From positions 1 to 64,000 of the forward strand of contig CAZWVK010000002.1 of assembly GCA_964636785.1 (NCBI GenBank): DNA of 64,000 nucleotides, given 5' to 3'. Both the position numbers and the translations under genes were made by a program. The notes below the pieces were generated by a model. The model saw only the letters and a list, made by a program, of their open reading frames with translations. It was not told where the DNA came from and ran no database searches. Position 1 is the stretch's first letter. Every line of letters begins with the position of its first letter. The DNA comes from UBA6776 sp964636785. GTDB lineage: Bacteria; Bdellovibrionota; Bdellovibrionia; Bdellovibrionales; UBA1609. Below, one piece after another: positions 41,413 through 51,267 of this stretch.

Positions 41413-43366
41413 TGGTCTCCTTATTTGACGTCGTGGTCATATGATATTTGGGTGAATCGGGCTCTTCCTCAGAGAGATAAGTGTAGCTTGAAAGACCACG
41501 TTCATAGTGCTGAAGCAAGAGCTTCGCTTCGGATCTTGAAATAGATCCGTTTAAAATTCCTGTTTCCGTGGCCTTTCGAACTTTTTCAATCAGATCCCCT
41601 TTGGAATATTCCACATAGGCTAAAACTTCGCGAACCTCATCCCCTTCAACAACGTGATCTACGGAGTATCCGCCATCGGTGATTGAAACGTGAACCGCAT
41701 CGGTGTCACCAAAGAGATTGTGAAGGTCACCAAGAATTTCCTGGTACGCACCCGTGATAAAAACTCCCATTAAATAAGGCTCATCACGCTTTAAGGAATG
41801 AACTTCAAGGTAAGGCTGTGAACCTCCGGTTTCGATATCGATAAAGTTTGTGATCTGTCCATCCGAATCACAAGTTAAATCCACAAGGGTTGCGCGTCGA
41901 TCCGGCTGTTCGTTCAAACGATGAATGGGCAGGATCGGAAATAGTTGATCGAGTGCCCATGAATCTGGAAGAGATTGGAAGACGGAGAAGTTGCAATAAT
42001 AAGTATCCGAAAGTTCTTTTTCCAATGAGTAACGAATATCTTCTAAGTCTTCTTTGCCACGAGAAAGCTCAAGCATGCGAGTGGCAATCGCGCGGAAAAG
42101 GTCTTCCGCCTTAGCTCGCTGCTCGAGGGTGAGAACTCCGTAAGTGAACATTTGCAAAGTGTCTTTTTTCTTTTCCACCAAATCGTTGTAATACTCGTTG
42201 AGATTAGAGAGATTCAACGATTTGTAAATATCGTAAAGATCCTGAACAAGTCTCGATTCTTTTTCCGGAGAAGAAAGCTGAAGATCTTTGACTTTAAGTT
42301 CATTATTTCCAAGTACGTCAAAGATCAAAGCGGTAGAGTGGGCCACCAAAGAGCGTCCAGATTCAGAGATGATGTTTGGATGGCTCACGTCTTTTTCATC
42401 ACAAATGGATTGTAGAATAGAAACCACATCGTTGGCATACTCTTGTTCGGAATAGTTTGTTGAACTGTCCGAGCGTCCTGATCCGTCATAATCCACGCCA
42501 AGACCACCACCAACATCAATGTATTTTAGCGGTGCGCCCATCTTCACTATTTCTGTGTAAAACTGAGCACCTTCTTTAATGGCGGCCTTGATGGACTGAA
42601 TGGAAGGAATCTGAGAGCCGATATGGAAATGCAAAAGCTCCACACAGTCCAAAAGCTCTGCTTCCTCAAGAATTTTTAAACCTTTAACAATTTCAGAAGG
42701 CGTTAATCCAAATTTTGATTTCGCACCGGAAGTCTCTGCCCAACGACCTGCGCTTGGAGTGTTTAATTTTGCTCGGAATCCAATTCGCGGGCGGATATTC
42801 AAACGTCGGTAAGCATTGATGATCAGCTGAATCTCTGAAAACCGATCAACAACCACAAAGGTATTGCGCCCCAGTTTTTGAGAGATCAATGCCATCTCAA
42901 TATACTCTTGGTCTTTAAAGCCGTTGCAGATGATCAAAGCATCTGGAGTGTCCATTTGTGCGAGCGAAATCAGAAGTTCTGGTTTGCTTCCAGCTTCTAG
43001 GCCAAAGTTAAACTTATGTCCGAACTCAATGATCTCTTCCACAAGGTGTTTTTGTTGATTCACTTTGATGGGATAAACACCTTGATAACGACCTTTGTAA
43101 TTGGAGTCTTTGATGGCACGGTCAAAAACTCCAGTTAAAAGTTCAATGCGGCTTTTCACCACATCTGGAAAACGAATCAACAAAGGAAGTCGCATTCCGC
43201 GCTCAAGTAAATCCTGCGTGAGAGCGTGAAGATCTAGTGCTGGTCCTTCCTGACCTTGAGGTAGGATCTGAAGATTTCCTTCTTCACTCACACTGTAATG
43301 ACGGGCGCCCCAGTATTTAATACCGTAAAGTTCGCTGCTTTTTTGGATGTCCCAAGTATCTGACAT
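41387..43366 (-). CDS. speA: Biosynthetic arginine decarboxylase
   Basis: The enzyme decarboxylates arginine to agmatine with PLP. The protein has 659 residues, normal for SpeA. GVYPIKVNQQKHLVEEI carries the PLP lysine (about residue 100), followed by LEAGSKPELL, LHFHIGSQI, YIDVGGGLGVDYDGS (PLP phosphate loop, about 282-296) and GRSLVAHS. ITDGGYSVDHVVEGD, near the C-terminus, is also SpeA-like. It lies 14 bp after leuS and overlaps the deoxyhypusine-synthase-like gene, so agmatine production and further polyamine synthesis are co-expressed. The agmatinase-like gene is 10 kb away (30309-31352). Confidence 0.95.
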   Translation of the reverse strand: MSDTWDIQKSSELYGIKYWGARHYSVSEEGNLQILPQGQEGPALDLHALTQDLLERGMRLPLLIRFPDVVKSRIELLTGVFDRAIKDSNYKGRYQGVYPIKVNQQKHLVEEIIEFGHKFNFGLEAGSKPELLISLAQMDTPDALIICNGFKDQEYIEMALISQKLGRNTFVVVDRFSEIQLIINAYRRLNIRPRIGFRAKLNTPSAGRWAETSGAKSKFGLTPSEIVKGLKILEEAELLDCVELLHFHIGSQIPSIQSIKAAIKEGAQFYTEIVKMGAPLKYIDVGGGLGVDYDGSGRSDSSTNYSEQEYANDVVSILQSICDEKDVSHPNIISESGRSLVAHSTALIFDVLGNNELKVKDLQLSSPEKESRLVQDLYDIYKSLNLSNLNEYYNDLVEKKKDTLQMFTYGVLTLEQRAKAEDLFRAIATRMLELSRGKEDLEDIRYSLEKELSDTYYCNFSVFQSLPDSWALDQLFPILPIHRLNEQPDRRATLVDLTCDSDGQITNFIDIETGGSQPYLEVHSLKRDEPYLMGVFITGAYQEILGDLHNLFGDTDAVHVSITDGGYSVDHVVEGDEVREVLAYVEYSKGDLIEKVRKATETGILNGSISRSEAKLLLQHYERGLSSYTYLSEEEPDSPKYHMTTTSNKETNGTNQRIY

Positions 43367-43380
43367 TCTGAGGATCCCCC

Positions 43381-45774
43381 TTACTTCACAATCAGGTTTA
43401 AAATCTTGCCCGATTTGTATATCACTTTCGCGATTGTTTTTCCCTCAAGTGCGTTACGAACGGAAGTGATTTCTTTTGCTTTCTGAACGGCCTCATCTTC
43501 GGACGCATCTGGACTAATTTCAATGGTTCCTCGGGTTTTGCCTAAAACTTGAACGGCCATGGTTATAACATCGTCAATCACCTTTTTAGGGTCGAACTTG
43601 GGCCACGGTGCCAAAGTCACAAGCCCCTGGCCACCGAGCTTTTCCCACATTTCCTCACTCATATGCGGTGCGAATGGGGCCAAAAGCTGACAGAGGGTCA
43701 ATAAAAGTTCTCTGGAAGGTCGCTCCGACTTATAGGCTTCGTTCACAAAGATCATCAGCGCACTGATTGCGGTATTGAAGTTCAAAGACTCAATGTCTTC
43801 GGAAACCTTTTTAATGGTTTTGTGAAGAGTTTTTTCCAGATTTTCCGGAGCCGATTCTGAAAGAGGCAAAAGAGCACCATTTTCATCAATGACTAAGCGC
43901 CACACTCGGTCCAAGAAACGCTTAACCCCTTCAATCCCTGAAGTCGCCCAAGGCTTGTCTTTGTCAAAAGGTCCCATAAAACAAATATATAGACGAACAG
44001 CATCGGCTCCGAACTCACGTTTCATGTCGTCTGGGTTGATGACATTTCCGCGACTCTTCGACATTTTTTGATGGTCTGGACCTAGGATCATTCCTTGATG
44101 AGCTAGCTTCATAAAGGGCTCGTCATGACTAACAAGCCCACAATCAAAGAGAACTTTTTGCCAGAATCGAGCGTAGAGAAGATGTCCCACAGTGTGCTCG
44201 GCACCACCGACATAGAGGTCTACAGGCATCCAGTATTTCTGAGCTTCAAATGAAAAAGCCTCATTCGAGTTCTTTGGATCTGTGTATCTGAGAAAGTACC
44301 AGGACGATCCTGCGGATCCGGGCATCGTATCTGTTTCTCTTAAGCCTTTTTTTCCAGTTTGAGGATCCGTGTACTCCACAAACTCGCGAACACGCGCGAG
44401 CGGCGGCTCGCCACTTTCCGAGGGCTCGTAATCGGCGACACTTGGAAGGCTGACCGGAAGCTCATCAAGGCTTACGCCTTTTTGGGTGCCGTCTTCCATA
44501 TTTACGATTGGAAAAGGCTCACCCCAGTAGCGCTGCCTTGAAAATAGCCAGTCGCGAAGCTTGTACTGAACCTGCCTTATGCCTAGATTTTTTTCTTCAA
44601 GGTGAGCGATCATTTTTTGAATGGCTTCATCTTTATTAAGACCATTGATGAAGTCAGACTCCACGGCCTTTTCATCCTCGATGACTTTGAGAACTGGCAA
44701 ATTGAAAGCATTTGCAAATTCAAGATCTCGCTCGTCATGTCCTGGAACGGCCATAATCGCGCCCGTTCCGTAGTCCATTAAAACATAATCGGAAATCCAA
44801 ATTGGAATTTGAACATCAGGTTTTAGAGGATGTGTAGCGTGTGCACCCGTGAATACTCCAGTTTTTTCTGTGTTCGCCTTACGATCCACTTCGCTGATGC
44901 GTGAGGTGCGATCGATGTATTCATCCACAGCTTTTTTTTGATCCTTTAAGGTGATTTCGGGAACAAGCGGGTGTTCTGGTGCAAGAACCATAAATGTAAC
45001 ACCAAAAAGTGTGTCCGGACGGGTGGTGAAAACCTCAAAGGTTTTTTCAAGGCCTGCGACTTGGAAAGTGATTTTTGCACCCTCACTTTTTCCAATCCAG
45101 TTTTTCTGACCTTCCTTGGTTCGCTCCGGCCAATCCACCTTATCGAGATCATTTAAAAGGCGCTCGGCATATTCAGTGATTTTCAGCATCCACTGCTTCA
45201 TTGGCATGCGGACAACCGGATGTCCCCCTCGCTCACTTTTGCCATCCACCACTTCTTCATTGGCTAAAACCGTGCGCAGCGCGGGACACCAGTTCACAGG
45301 AACTTCTTTTTGATAAGCCAGGCCACGCTCATAAAGCTTTAGAAAAATAAACTGAGTCCACTTGTAATACTCCGAATCGCAGGTGGAAACTTCCCGGGAC
45401 CAATCATAGGAAAAGCCAAAATCCTTAAGCTGCTTGCGAAAATTTTCGATGGCTTTTGCGGTCGTCTCAGCCGGATGAATTCCCGTTTGAATGGCGTACT
45501 GTTCTGCCGGAAGACCGAAAGCATCGTAGCCCATAGGATGAAGGACTTCGAATCCCTTACAGCGCATAAATCGAGAAAGAATATCTGCAGGCAAATAAGA
45601 CGCAAGATGTCCCACGTGAAGGCCAGATCCAGATGGATAAGGAAACATACTCAAAGCATAATACTTTGGTTTTTCAGAGCTTGGATTTTGACTATCCACT
45701 TGGGACTGATAAGCTTTATTTTGCTCCCAGCGGGACTGCCACTTTTTATCAATTGTATCAAAGGGATAACTCAT
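43381..45774 (-). CDS. leuS: Leucyl-tRNA synthetase
   Basis: The protein has 797 residues of the class Ia synthetase. It begins YPFDTIDKKWQSRWEQNKAY. The HIGH motif is HVGH within YPSGSGLHVGHLASYLPADI, and KMSKS appears in DHQKMSKSRGNVINP. The editing domain has VFTTRPDTLFGVTFM and MAVPGHDERD, the hydrolytic pocket that removes mischarged isoleucine and norvaline. The length is at the short end for bacterial LeuRS (about 800-870). It is the first gene of the operon with speA and is divergent from oligopeptidase B. Confidence 0.97.
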   Translation of the reverse strand: MSYPFDTIDKKWQSRWEQNKAYQSQVDSQNPSSEKPKYYALSMFPYPSGSGLHVGHLASYLPADILSRFMRCKGFEVLHPMGYDAFGLPAEQYAIQTGIHPAETTAKAIENFRKQLKDFGFSYDWSREVSTCDSEYYKWTQFIFLKLYERGLAYQKEVPVNWCPALRTVLANEEVVDGKSERGGHPVVRMPMKQWMLKITEYAERLLNDLDKVDWPERTKEGQKNWIGKSEGAKITFQVAGLEKTFEVFTTRPDTLFGVTFMVLAPEHPLVPEITLKDQKKAVDEYIDRTSRISEVDRKANTEKTGVFTGAHATHPLKPDVQIPIWISDYVLMDYGTGAIMAVPGHDERDLEFANAFNLPVLKVIEDEKAVESDFINGLNKDEAIQKMIAHLEEKNLGIRQVQYKLRDWLFSRQRYWGEPFPIVNMEDGTQKGVSLDELPVSLPSVADYEPSESGEPPLARVREFVEYTDPQTGKKGLRETDTMPGSAGSSWYFLRYTDPKNSNEAFSFEAQKYWMPVDLYVGGAEHTVGHLLYARFWQKVLFDCGLVSHDEPFMKLAHQGMILGPDHQKMSKSRGNVINPDDMKREFGADAVRLYICFMGPFDKDKPWATSGIEGVKRFLDRVWRLVIDENGALLPLSESAPENLEKTLHKTIKKVSEDIESLNFNTAISALMIFVNEAYKSERPSRELLLTLCQLLAPFAPHMSEEMWEKLGGQGLVTLAPWPKFDPKKVIDDVITMAVQVLGKTRGTIEISPDASEDEAVQKAKEITSVRNALEGKTIAKVIYKSGKILNLIVK

Positions 45775-45830
45775 GGTGGTGAGATAGTGGACAGGGTGCT
45801 AGGAGTCAACCATAGAAGCTGGAGGAGCGC

Positions 45831-47957
45831 TTGAAAAGATGGAGTGTGGGCCTGGCGCTTCTCTGTATCGGTTGTGGAGTGGCCTTGTTTCTTTTCCAGG
45901 AAAACGAAAAGGAGAATCTGATGTTTTCGAAGTTTGCAGAAAAAAAACCAGTGGGGCTCGAAAAGCATGGCGACAAACGCATCGACAATTACTTTTGGAT
46001 GAACGAGCGCGATTCACGGCCGGTTTTAGAGTATTTAAATGCTGAAAATGAGTTTGCGGACCAGGTTTTAAAGCCAACAGAAAAACTTCAAAAGATTCTT
46101 TTTGAAGAGATGAAATCCCGTTTGATTGAGGATGAGTCGACCGTTCCTGTCCAGGTGGATGAGTATTATTACTACCGCCGCTTTGAGCCAGGAAAAGAGT
46201 ACCCAATTTCAGCTCGAAAGAAGGGAAGCCTCGATGCCCAAGAAGAAATTCTGGTGGATGGCAATGAGTGGGCCAAGGGAAAGAACTTCTTTCAGATGAC
46301 AGGGGTGCAGGTGACCCGTGACCATCAAATCCTTGCTGTTGGAGCTGACACAGTGGGAAGACGGTTTTTTGATCTGCGCTTTAAGCGGACGGATGAAAAA
46401 GAGTTTTTGCCTTTTCAAATCGAAAACACCACGGGGAATTTTGTTTGGGCCGCGGATTCGAAAACACTGTTCTTTTCCAGGCAAGATCCCGAGACTTTGC
46501 GCTCCTTTCAGATTTTTCGTTATAAATTGGGAGAAGATAAAGAGCCTGTTCTTGTTTTTGAAGAAAACGACACCACCTATGCCGTTTCCGTTTGGGGCTC
46601 GAAAGACCGATCGAAAATATTCATCACAAGTGGAAAAAGAGATTCTTCTGAAGTGAGATGGGTTTCGGGATTTTCTCCGACTGATGAGTTCAAAGTCTTT
46701 CTAAAGCGCCAAGAGAACTGGGAGTACGACCTCGCGGATGGGGGAGATCGATTCTATATTCTGACCAATTACAAGGCCGAGAACTATCGCCTGATGGAAG
46801 CACCTATTCATGCTCAGAATGAAAATGAATGGAAAGAAGTCGTTCCGCATTCGCCAGAAACTTTTATTGAGAATTTTGATGTCTATCAGGACTTTTTGGT
46901 TTTGGAAGAGCGCTTCAATGGTTTGACCCAGATTCGCATTAAAAATCGAGGCGATGGCAAAGAAAGAACTTTGGCATTTAACGATCCAACCTATGTGGTT
47001 GGAATGCACTCACTGCCCAATTATGAGAGTGAGGAATTTCGCTTCACTTATGAGTCACTGAATCAGCCTGAAACCACCTATGAGGAAAATCACTCTACAG
47101 GTCAAAGAATTATTAAGAAGGTGAAGGAAGTCCCTGGATTTGACGCTGGAAAATATGAATCACAACGGGTTTGGGCCACTGCTAAAGACGGAAGAAAAAT
47201 TCCTATTTCAATTCTACTTAAAAAGGGTCAGAAGCTTGGGCCGGAAACACCACTTCTTCTTTACTCCTATGGATCCTATGGTTACAGCACCGAGCCCTAT
47301 TTCCGTTCCTCTGTTTTTTCCCTTGTAGATAGAGGGTTCGTTTACGCTCTCGCCCATATTCGCGGTGGATCTGAGATGGGACGTTTTTGGTATGAAGAAG
47401 GGCGCTTAAAAAATAAGATGAACACCTTCACAGATTTTATTGCTTGTAGTGAACACCTTATTCAAGAGGGCTACACTTCGAGCAATCACCTTCATATCAT
47501 GGGTGGAAGTGCTGGTGGCCTTTTAATGGGAGCCGTAATCAACTTAAGACCGGATCTGTTTAAGTCCTCCATTGCGGCAGTTCCGTTTGTCGATGTTTTA
47601 ACGACGATGTTGGATGAAAGCATTCCGCTGACGACGTTTGAGTACAAGGAGTGGGGAGATCCAAGAAAGAAAGAAGATTATGAGGTCATGAAGGCCTATT
47701 CCCCTTATGACAACGTCAAATCTCAGAATTATCCTAATTTATTTGTGACGACAGGTTATCACGACTCTCAGGTGCAATATTGGGAGCCAGCGAAGTGGGT
47801 CGCCAAACTGAGAGAATATAATACAGGTCCGAATCAGATTATTTTCTTTACGGAGATGGATGCAGGGCACTCGGGTGCTTCAGGAAGGTATGAGAGTTTG
47901 AAGATGGTTGCTAAAGAATATGCTTTCTTTCTGATGATGGAAGGGATTTTAGATTGA
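45831..47957 (+). CDS. ptrB: Oligopeptidase B (S9A serine peptidase)
   Basis: The protein has 708 residues. The beta-propeller N-terminal domain starts KHGDKRIDNYFWMNERDS. The hydrolase domain has GGSAGG (Ser near 559), YHDSQVQYWEPAKWVAKL (Asp near 644) and MDAGHSGASGRY (His near 681). The Asp string is specific for oligopeptidase B, which cuts short peptides after Arg/Lys. Two starts are possible. TTG 45831 with GGAGGAG gives a hydrophobic N-terminus (SVGLALLCIGCGVALFLF) that would export or anchor the enzyme. ATG 45921, with AAGGAG 6 nt before it, gives the usual cytoplasmic form. Its stop overlaps the next start. Confidence 0.88.
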   Translation: MKRWSVGLALLCIGCGVALFLFQENEKENLMFSKFAEKKPVGLEKHGDKRIDNYFWMNERDSRPVLEYLNAENEFADQVLKPTEKLQKILFEEMKSRLIEDESTVPVQVDEYYYYRRFEPGKEYPISARKKGSLDAQEEILVDGNEWAKGKNFFQMTGVQVTRDHQILAVGADTVGRRFFDLRFKRTDEKEFLPFQIENTTGNFVWAADSKTLFFSRQDPETLRSFQIFRYKLGEDKEPVLVFEENDTTYAVSVWGSKDRSKIFITSGKRDSSEVRWVSGFSPTDEFKVFLKRQENWEYDLADGGDRFYILTNYKAENYRLMEAPIHAQNENEWKEVVPHSPETFIENFDVYQDFLVLEERFNGLTQIRIKNRGDGKERTLAFNDPTYVVGMHSLPNYESEEFRFTYESLNQPETTYEENHSTGQRIIKKVKEVPGFDAGKYESQRVWATAKDGRKIPISILLKKGQKLGPETPLLLYSYGSYGYSTEPYFRSSVFSLVDRGFVYALAHIRGGSEMGRFWYEEGRLKNKMNTFTDFIACSEHLIQEGYTSSNHLHIMGGSAGGLLMGAVINLRPDLFKSSIAAVPFVDVLTTMLDESIPLTTFEYKEWGDPRKKEDYEVMKAYSPYDNVKSQNYPNLFVTTGYHDSQVQYWEPAKWVAKLREYNTGPNQIIFFTEMDAGHSGASGRYESLKMVAKEYAFFLMMEGILD

Positions 47958-48886
47958 GTTCCAAGTTTGAGAACCAGTCTCGAAATATTTTAGTCGTGGA
48001 TGACGATCCGCAAAGCCTTAGGATTTCCAAGGCCACATTGGAACATGAAGGTTACAATGTCAAAACAGCGGATTCTGGGGAACAAGCTCTTGAGGAGATT
48101 CAATCCTTTCAGCCACATTTGATTCTTTTGGATGTGAGTATGCCGGGCTTGAATGGGATTGAAACATTAAGAAAGATTCGTCGAAAAGAGCGCTATATTT
48201 CGGTGATCTTTCTGTCTGGAAAATCCAATCCTGAAAGCGTCATCAAGGGGCTGGATGCTGGAGCCAACGATTATATTCGAAAACCTTTTGATATTTCCGA
48301 GTTATTGGCACGAGTGCGTACTCAACTCAGAATTAAAGATTTGAACGATCGATTAAAGGCAGCCAATGAGCAGTTGAAAGAGTTGGTTGATACAGACGAT
48401 CTGACGGGCCTTTTTAATATGAGGTCTCTTTATCAAAAGCTGGATTTCGAAATTGAGCGCGCAAGACGATATGATCGAAAAGTCGCTGTTGTGATGATGG
48501 ATCTGGATCATTTCAAGCAGGTTAATGATAGCAACGATCATCTCTTTGGAAGTTATGTCTTAGCTCAGGTTGGAAAGATCATAAAAGACAATATGAGAAA
48601 GGTCGACTTTGCCGCAAGATATGGCGGTGATGAATATCTGATTGTCTTAACAGAAATCAATGAAGAGGGCGCACGAACATTCTGTCAGAGACTTTGCGAC
48701 ACCATTGCCCAAACTCGTTTTGAAAAAGACTGTTTCAAAGTGGATTTGACGGCCAGTCTTGGGTTTGCTGTCGCCAATCCATCCCGGCAGGAGATCGATA
48801 GCCGAAGCTTGGTTCGCGCTGCGGACCGTGCGCTCTATGATGCTAAAGAGCAGGGGAGAAACCGTGTTGTCTCGAAACCGACATAA
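47954..48886 (+). CDS. Receiver-GGDEF response regulator (diguanylate cyclase, PleD-like)
   Basis: The protein has 310 residues. The receiver (10-125) has ILVVDDDPQS, LILLDVSMPG (Asp near 59) and IRKPFD. A short helix leads to a GGDEF domain: DTDDLTGLFNMRSLYQKL, MMDLDHFKQVND and ARYGGDEYLIVL. The signature is GGDEY rather than GGDEF, a change seen in active enzymes. The inhibitory-site RxxD (RKVD) lies just upstream, so product feedback is likely. It makes cyclic-di-GMP. The start is a TTG (47954) overlapping the TGA of ptrB, with GGAAGGG upstream. Confidence 0.9.
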   Translation: MSSKFENQSRNILVVDDDPQSLRISKATLEHEGYNVKTADSGEQALEEIQSFQPHLILLDVSMPGLNGIETLRKIRRKERYISVIFLSGKSNPESVIKGLDAGANDYIRKPFDISELLARVRTQLRIKDLNDRLKAANEQLKELVDTDDLTGLFNMRSLYQKLDFEIERARRYDRKVAVVMMDLDHFKQVNDSNDHLFGSYVLAQVGKIIKDNMRKVDFAARYGGDEYLIVLTEINEEGARTFCQRLCDTIAQTRFEKDCFKVDLTASLGFAVANPSRQEIDSRSLVRAADRALYDAKEQGRNRVVSKPT

Positions 48887-49016
48887 AAGATATCCACAAT
48901 GCTCTCTTTGTTATTAGGATTCTGTCAGGGCCTTTTTAACCGATTGGCGTCACTCCATTAAATCAGTATTTCTTTTAAGGCTCGGTGTTATTCAAACGGA
49001 TTTGAATGGGGGGAAA

Positions 49017-49541
49017 ATGAATCGATCTGGATTCCAGGCTTTATGTCTAAGCCTATTATTTGTTTTTAGTATGAATTCATATGGTGAGTATCCGGTCGTT
49101 CCTGACCCGGAAATGACTCCAGGGGATGTGTGCACTCGTCAGGACCGTCATTTCGATGGCTATAGATATCGCGAAAAGATCGCACACTGTAAGCGCTCTG
49201 TTAAACGGGGTTTAAAATCCAAAATTTATAACGATTATCAGATTCCTAGCCGCTGCAGGAATCGATACACGATCGACCATTTCTATCCACTTTCAATTGG
49301 TGGAAACAACTCGGTTAAAAATCTGTGGCCGGAGCATGTATTTGTAAAAGCGCTTCGTGAAGATCTTGAACAAGATGTTTTTGATCAGGTTGCGCAAGGT
49401 CGCCTCAAGCAAAAGGAAGCTTTTGAAATCATTTATGAAGCTAAAATGAACCCACCTGTGGAAGAGCTAAAAGCTCTTATTGTTCAGGCGGGATCAAGTT
49501 CCTGTGACAAGGCTGCCCTCGAATATTACTATAATTTCTAA
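49017..49541 (+). CDS. Secreted HNH-type nuclease
   Basis: The protein has 174 residues. A signal peptide (MNRSGFQALCLSLLFVFSMN, cut near SYG) precedes a short domain with CTRQDRHFDGYRYREKIAHC and KIYNDYQIP, then YTIDHFYPLSIGGNNSVKNL and WPEH. The DH, N and H match an HNH nuclease core (beta-beta-alpha-metal). Four Cys residues could form disulfides, as suits an exported enzyme. The ATG at 49017 has GGGGGGA upstream. Such nucleases could degrade DNA or RNA outside the cytoplasm, for nutrition, DNA uptake or prey digestion (inference). It ends convergently with ggt, sharing 4 nt. Confidence 0.75.
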   Translation: MNRSGFQALCLSLLFVFSMNSYGEYPVVPDPEMTPGDVCTRQDRHFDGYRYREKIAHCKRSVKRGLKSKIYNDYQIPSRCRNRYTIDHFYPLSIGGNNSVKNLWPEHVFVKALREDLEQDVFDQVAQGRLKQKEAFEIIYEAKMNPPVEELKALIVQAGSSSCDKAALEYYYNF

Positions 49542-51205
49542 AATCCACCTGAGGCGCCTTCGCCTCTGGAGTCATGGGCGGACTTAAGCAGTCCGTCCTG
49601 TGTTCTTTGGACAGCATAGACTTTGGCCATCCCGCCCTCTTTGACTTCATGGCCGCGCTTTTCAAGAGCCTTGATCACATCCGGCGAGAGCCGATTTCGA
49701 TCCACATATAGAGTGTTTGGAAGGAACTGATGATAAACCCGCGGAGACTGAGTAGCGAGATCAAGATCAAGGTTTTGGGCGAGCACACGGTAAAGAACAT
49801 GAAGAACGCCGGAAATGATTCTTGGTCCTCCTGGGGCTCCCAGTGCCAGAACGACTTTTTTATCTTTCATAACTAGGGTTGGAGTCATTGAACTGAGTGG
49901 ACGCTTTCCGGGCTCAACATTATTTACTTCACCTTGTATCAATCCAAACATATTGGGCTTTCCGGGCTCCGTCGTGAAGTCATCCATCTCATTGTTTAAA
50001 GCAATTCCATAAATATTGCTGACGACCTCAGAGCCATAATTTCCATTGAGTGTGGTTGTGAATGTAACCGTATTTCCTTTTGAGTCCATCACTGTGAAAT
50101 GAGTCGTTTCAGTGGACTCCTGAGAGAAAAACTTTTTCTCGTCAATGGGAGAGAGCGCTTTTGCTTTTTTTAGAGAGATTGTTTTTGCTAGCCCTTCCAA
50201 TTCTTTTGGATCCAGGAGTCGATCGATTGGATTTTTATGAAAATCCGGGTCTGCAAGAAGGGCGCGTCCTCGATATGCTCGTGAATGGATCTCGCCAAAT
50301 AGATGAAGTTCATCAACAGAAAGAAAAGGATATTTTTCGAGACCAACAAGCTCTATAAGCTTTAAAGCTTGAGCAATCACAACGCCGCCACTGCTTGGTG
50401 GTGGCATAATATAGATTTCATGACCCTTGAATTCTGTTTTAAGTGGCTTCAACCAGCGAGTTCTATAATTTTTTAAATCTTCAAAACTTAAAACTCCGTT
50501 GTTCTCTTTGACGGTATTGACGAGATCTTTTGCAACCTCACCTTCATAAAATCCTTTTGGTCCTTGATCGCGAAAAAGGCGTAAAGCTTTAGCAAGTTGT
50601 CTTTGTTTTAACTTTTCCCCTGGAAGATAAGAGGTTTTTGGATCTTTGAAAAAATACTTGATTCCAGCCGGATTGAAATTCTTTTTACTGCCTTCAGTCT
50701 TATCTATCCACTCACCTGACAGTTGAAAGCCTTCTTCTGCGAGTTTAAGTGGAGCTGCGAAAAGTGTTTTCCAACGGAGTTTGCCGTATTTTTTATGAAG
50801 ATCGTATAAGCCCATTGGATTGCCAGGAACACCAACCGCACTGCCACCGAGTCTTGAAGATAGTTTGTTTTTAGTGAAATAATCCGGTGAAGTGCCAAGC
50901 GGTGCAACCTCACGAAAATCCAAAGCAATAGGATCTTCATCACCCATTTTCACAAGAGCGAATCCGCCACCTCCCAGTGCTGCATAGTAAGGAGTCGTCA
51001 CTGAGATCGTAAGGCCAATCGCAACGGCCACATCGACCACATTGCCGCCCATCTCATAGATCTTTTTTCCGACCTCAACAGCATAAGGTGTAGGAGCAGA
51101 AATCTGTAATCGATGTCCCTCAGCGGGAATCGCTCCGCTCGAAAAAGAAAATGCGAACAGCGAGATCAGCACCACCGGTCTAATGAAAGATTTGCAAAAA
51201 TTCAT
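49538..51205 (-). CDS. ggt: Gamma-glutamyltransferase
   Basis: The protein has 555 residues. A signal peptide (about 1-24: FIRPVVLISLFAFSFSSGA) sends it to the periplasm. The N-terminal nucleophile hydrolase matures by cutting before the Thr in ETTHFTVMDSKGN (about residue 366). The region carries NYGSEVVSNIYGIALNNEMD, LSSMTPTLVM and GAPGGPRIIS, all standard. GGT transfers or hydrolyses gamma-glutamyl groups, notably from glutathione. The start is ATG 51205, since AAGGAG lies upstream; an open frame continues to 51235. Confidence 0.93.
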   Translation of the reverse strand: MNFCKSFIRPVVLISLFAFSFSSGAIPAEGHRLQISAPTPYAVEVGKKIYEMGGNVVDVAVAIGLTISVTTPYYAALGGGGFALVKMGDEDPIALDFREVAPLGTSPDYFTKNKLSSRLGGSAVGVPGNPMGLYDLHKKYGKLRWKTLFAAPLKLAEEGFQLSGEWIDKTEGSKKNFNPAGIKYFFKDPKTSYLPGEKLKQRQLAKALRLFRDQGPKGFYEGEVAKDLVNTVKENNGVLSFEDLKNYRTRWLKPLKTEFKGHEIYIMPPPSSGGVVIAQALKLIELVGLEKYPFLSVDELHLFGEIHSRAYRGRALLADPDFHKNPIDRLLDPKELEGLAKTISLKKAKALSPIDEKKFFSQESTETTHFTVMDSKGNTVTFTTTLNGNYGSEVVSNIYGIALNNEMDDFTTEPGKPNMFGLIQGEVNNVEPGKRPLSSMTPTLVMKDKKVVLALGAPGGPRIISGVLHVLYRVLAQNLDLDLATQSPRVYHQFLPNTLYVDRNRLSPDVIKALEKRGHEVKEGGMAKVYAVQRTQDGLLKSAHDSRGEGASGGF

Positions 51206-51267
51206 TCCAACAATCTCCTTAAAAGAATCTTGCACTTAAACTAGGCTTAAGCGAAAGTCACCATGCT

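Noticed and set aside
50380..50405. GCCGCCACTGCTTGGTGGTGGC, similar to the palindromic repeat
   Set aside because: It lies inside ggt and encodes a Ser-Gly-Gly stretch conserved in the family.
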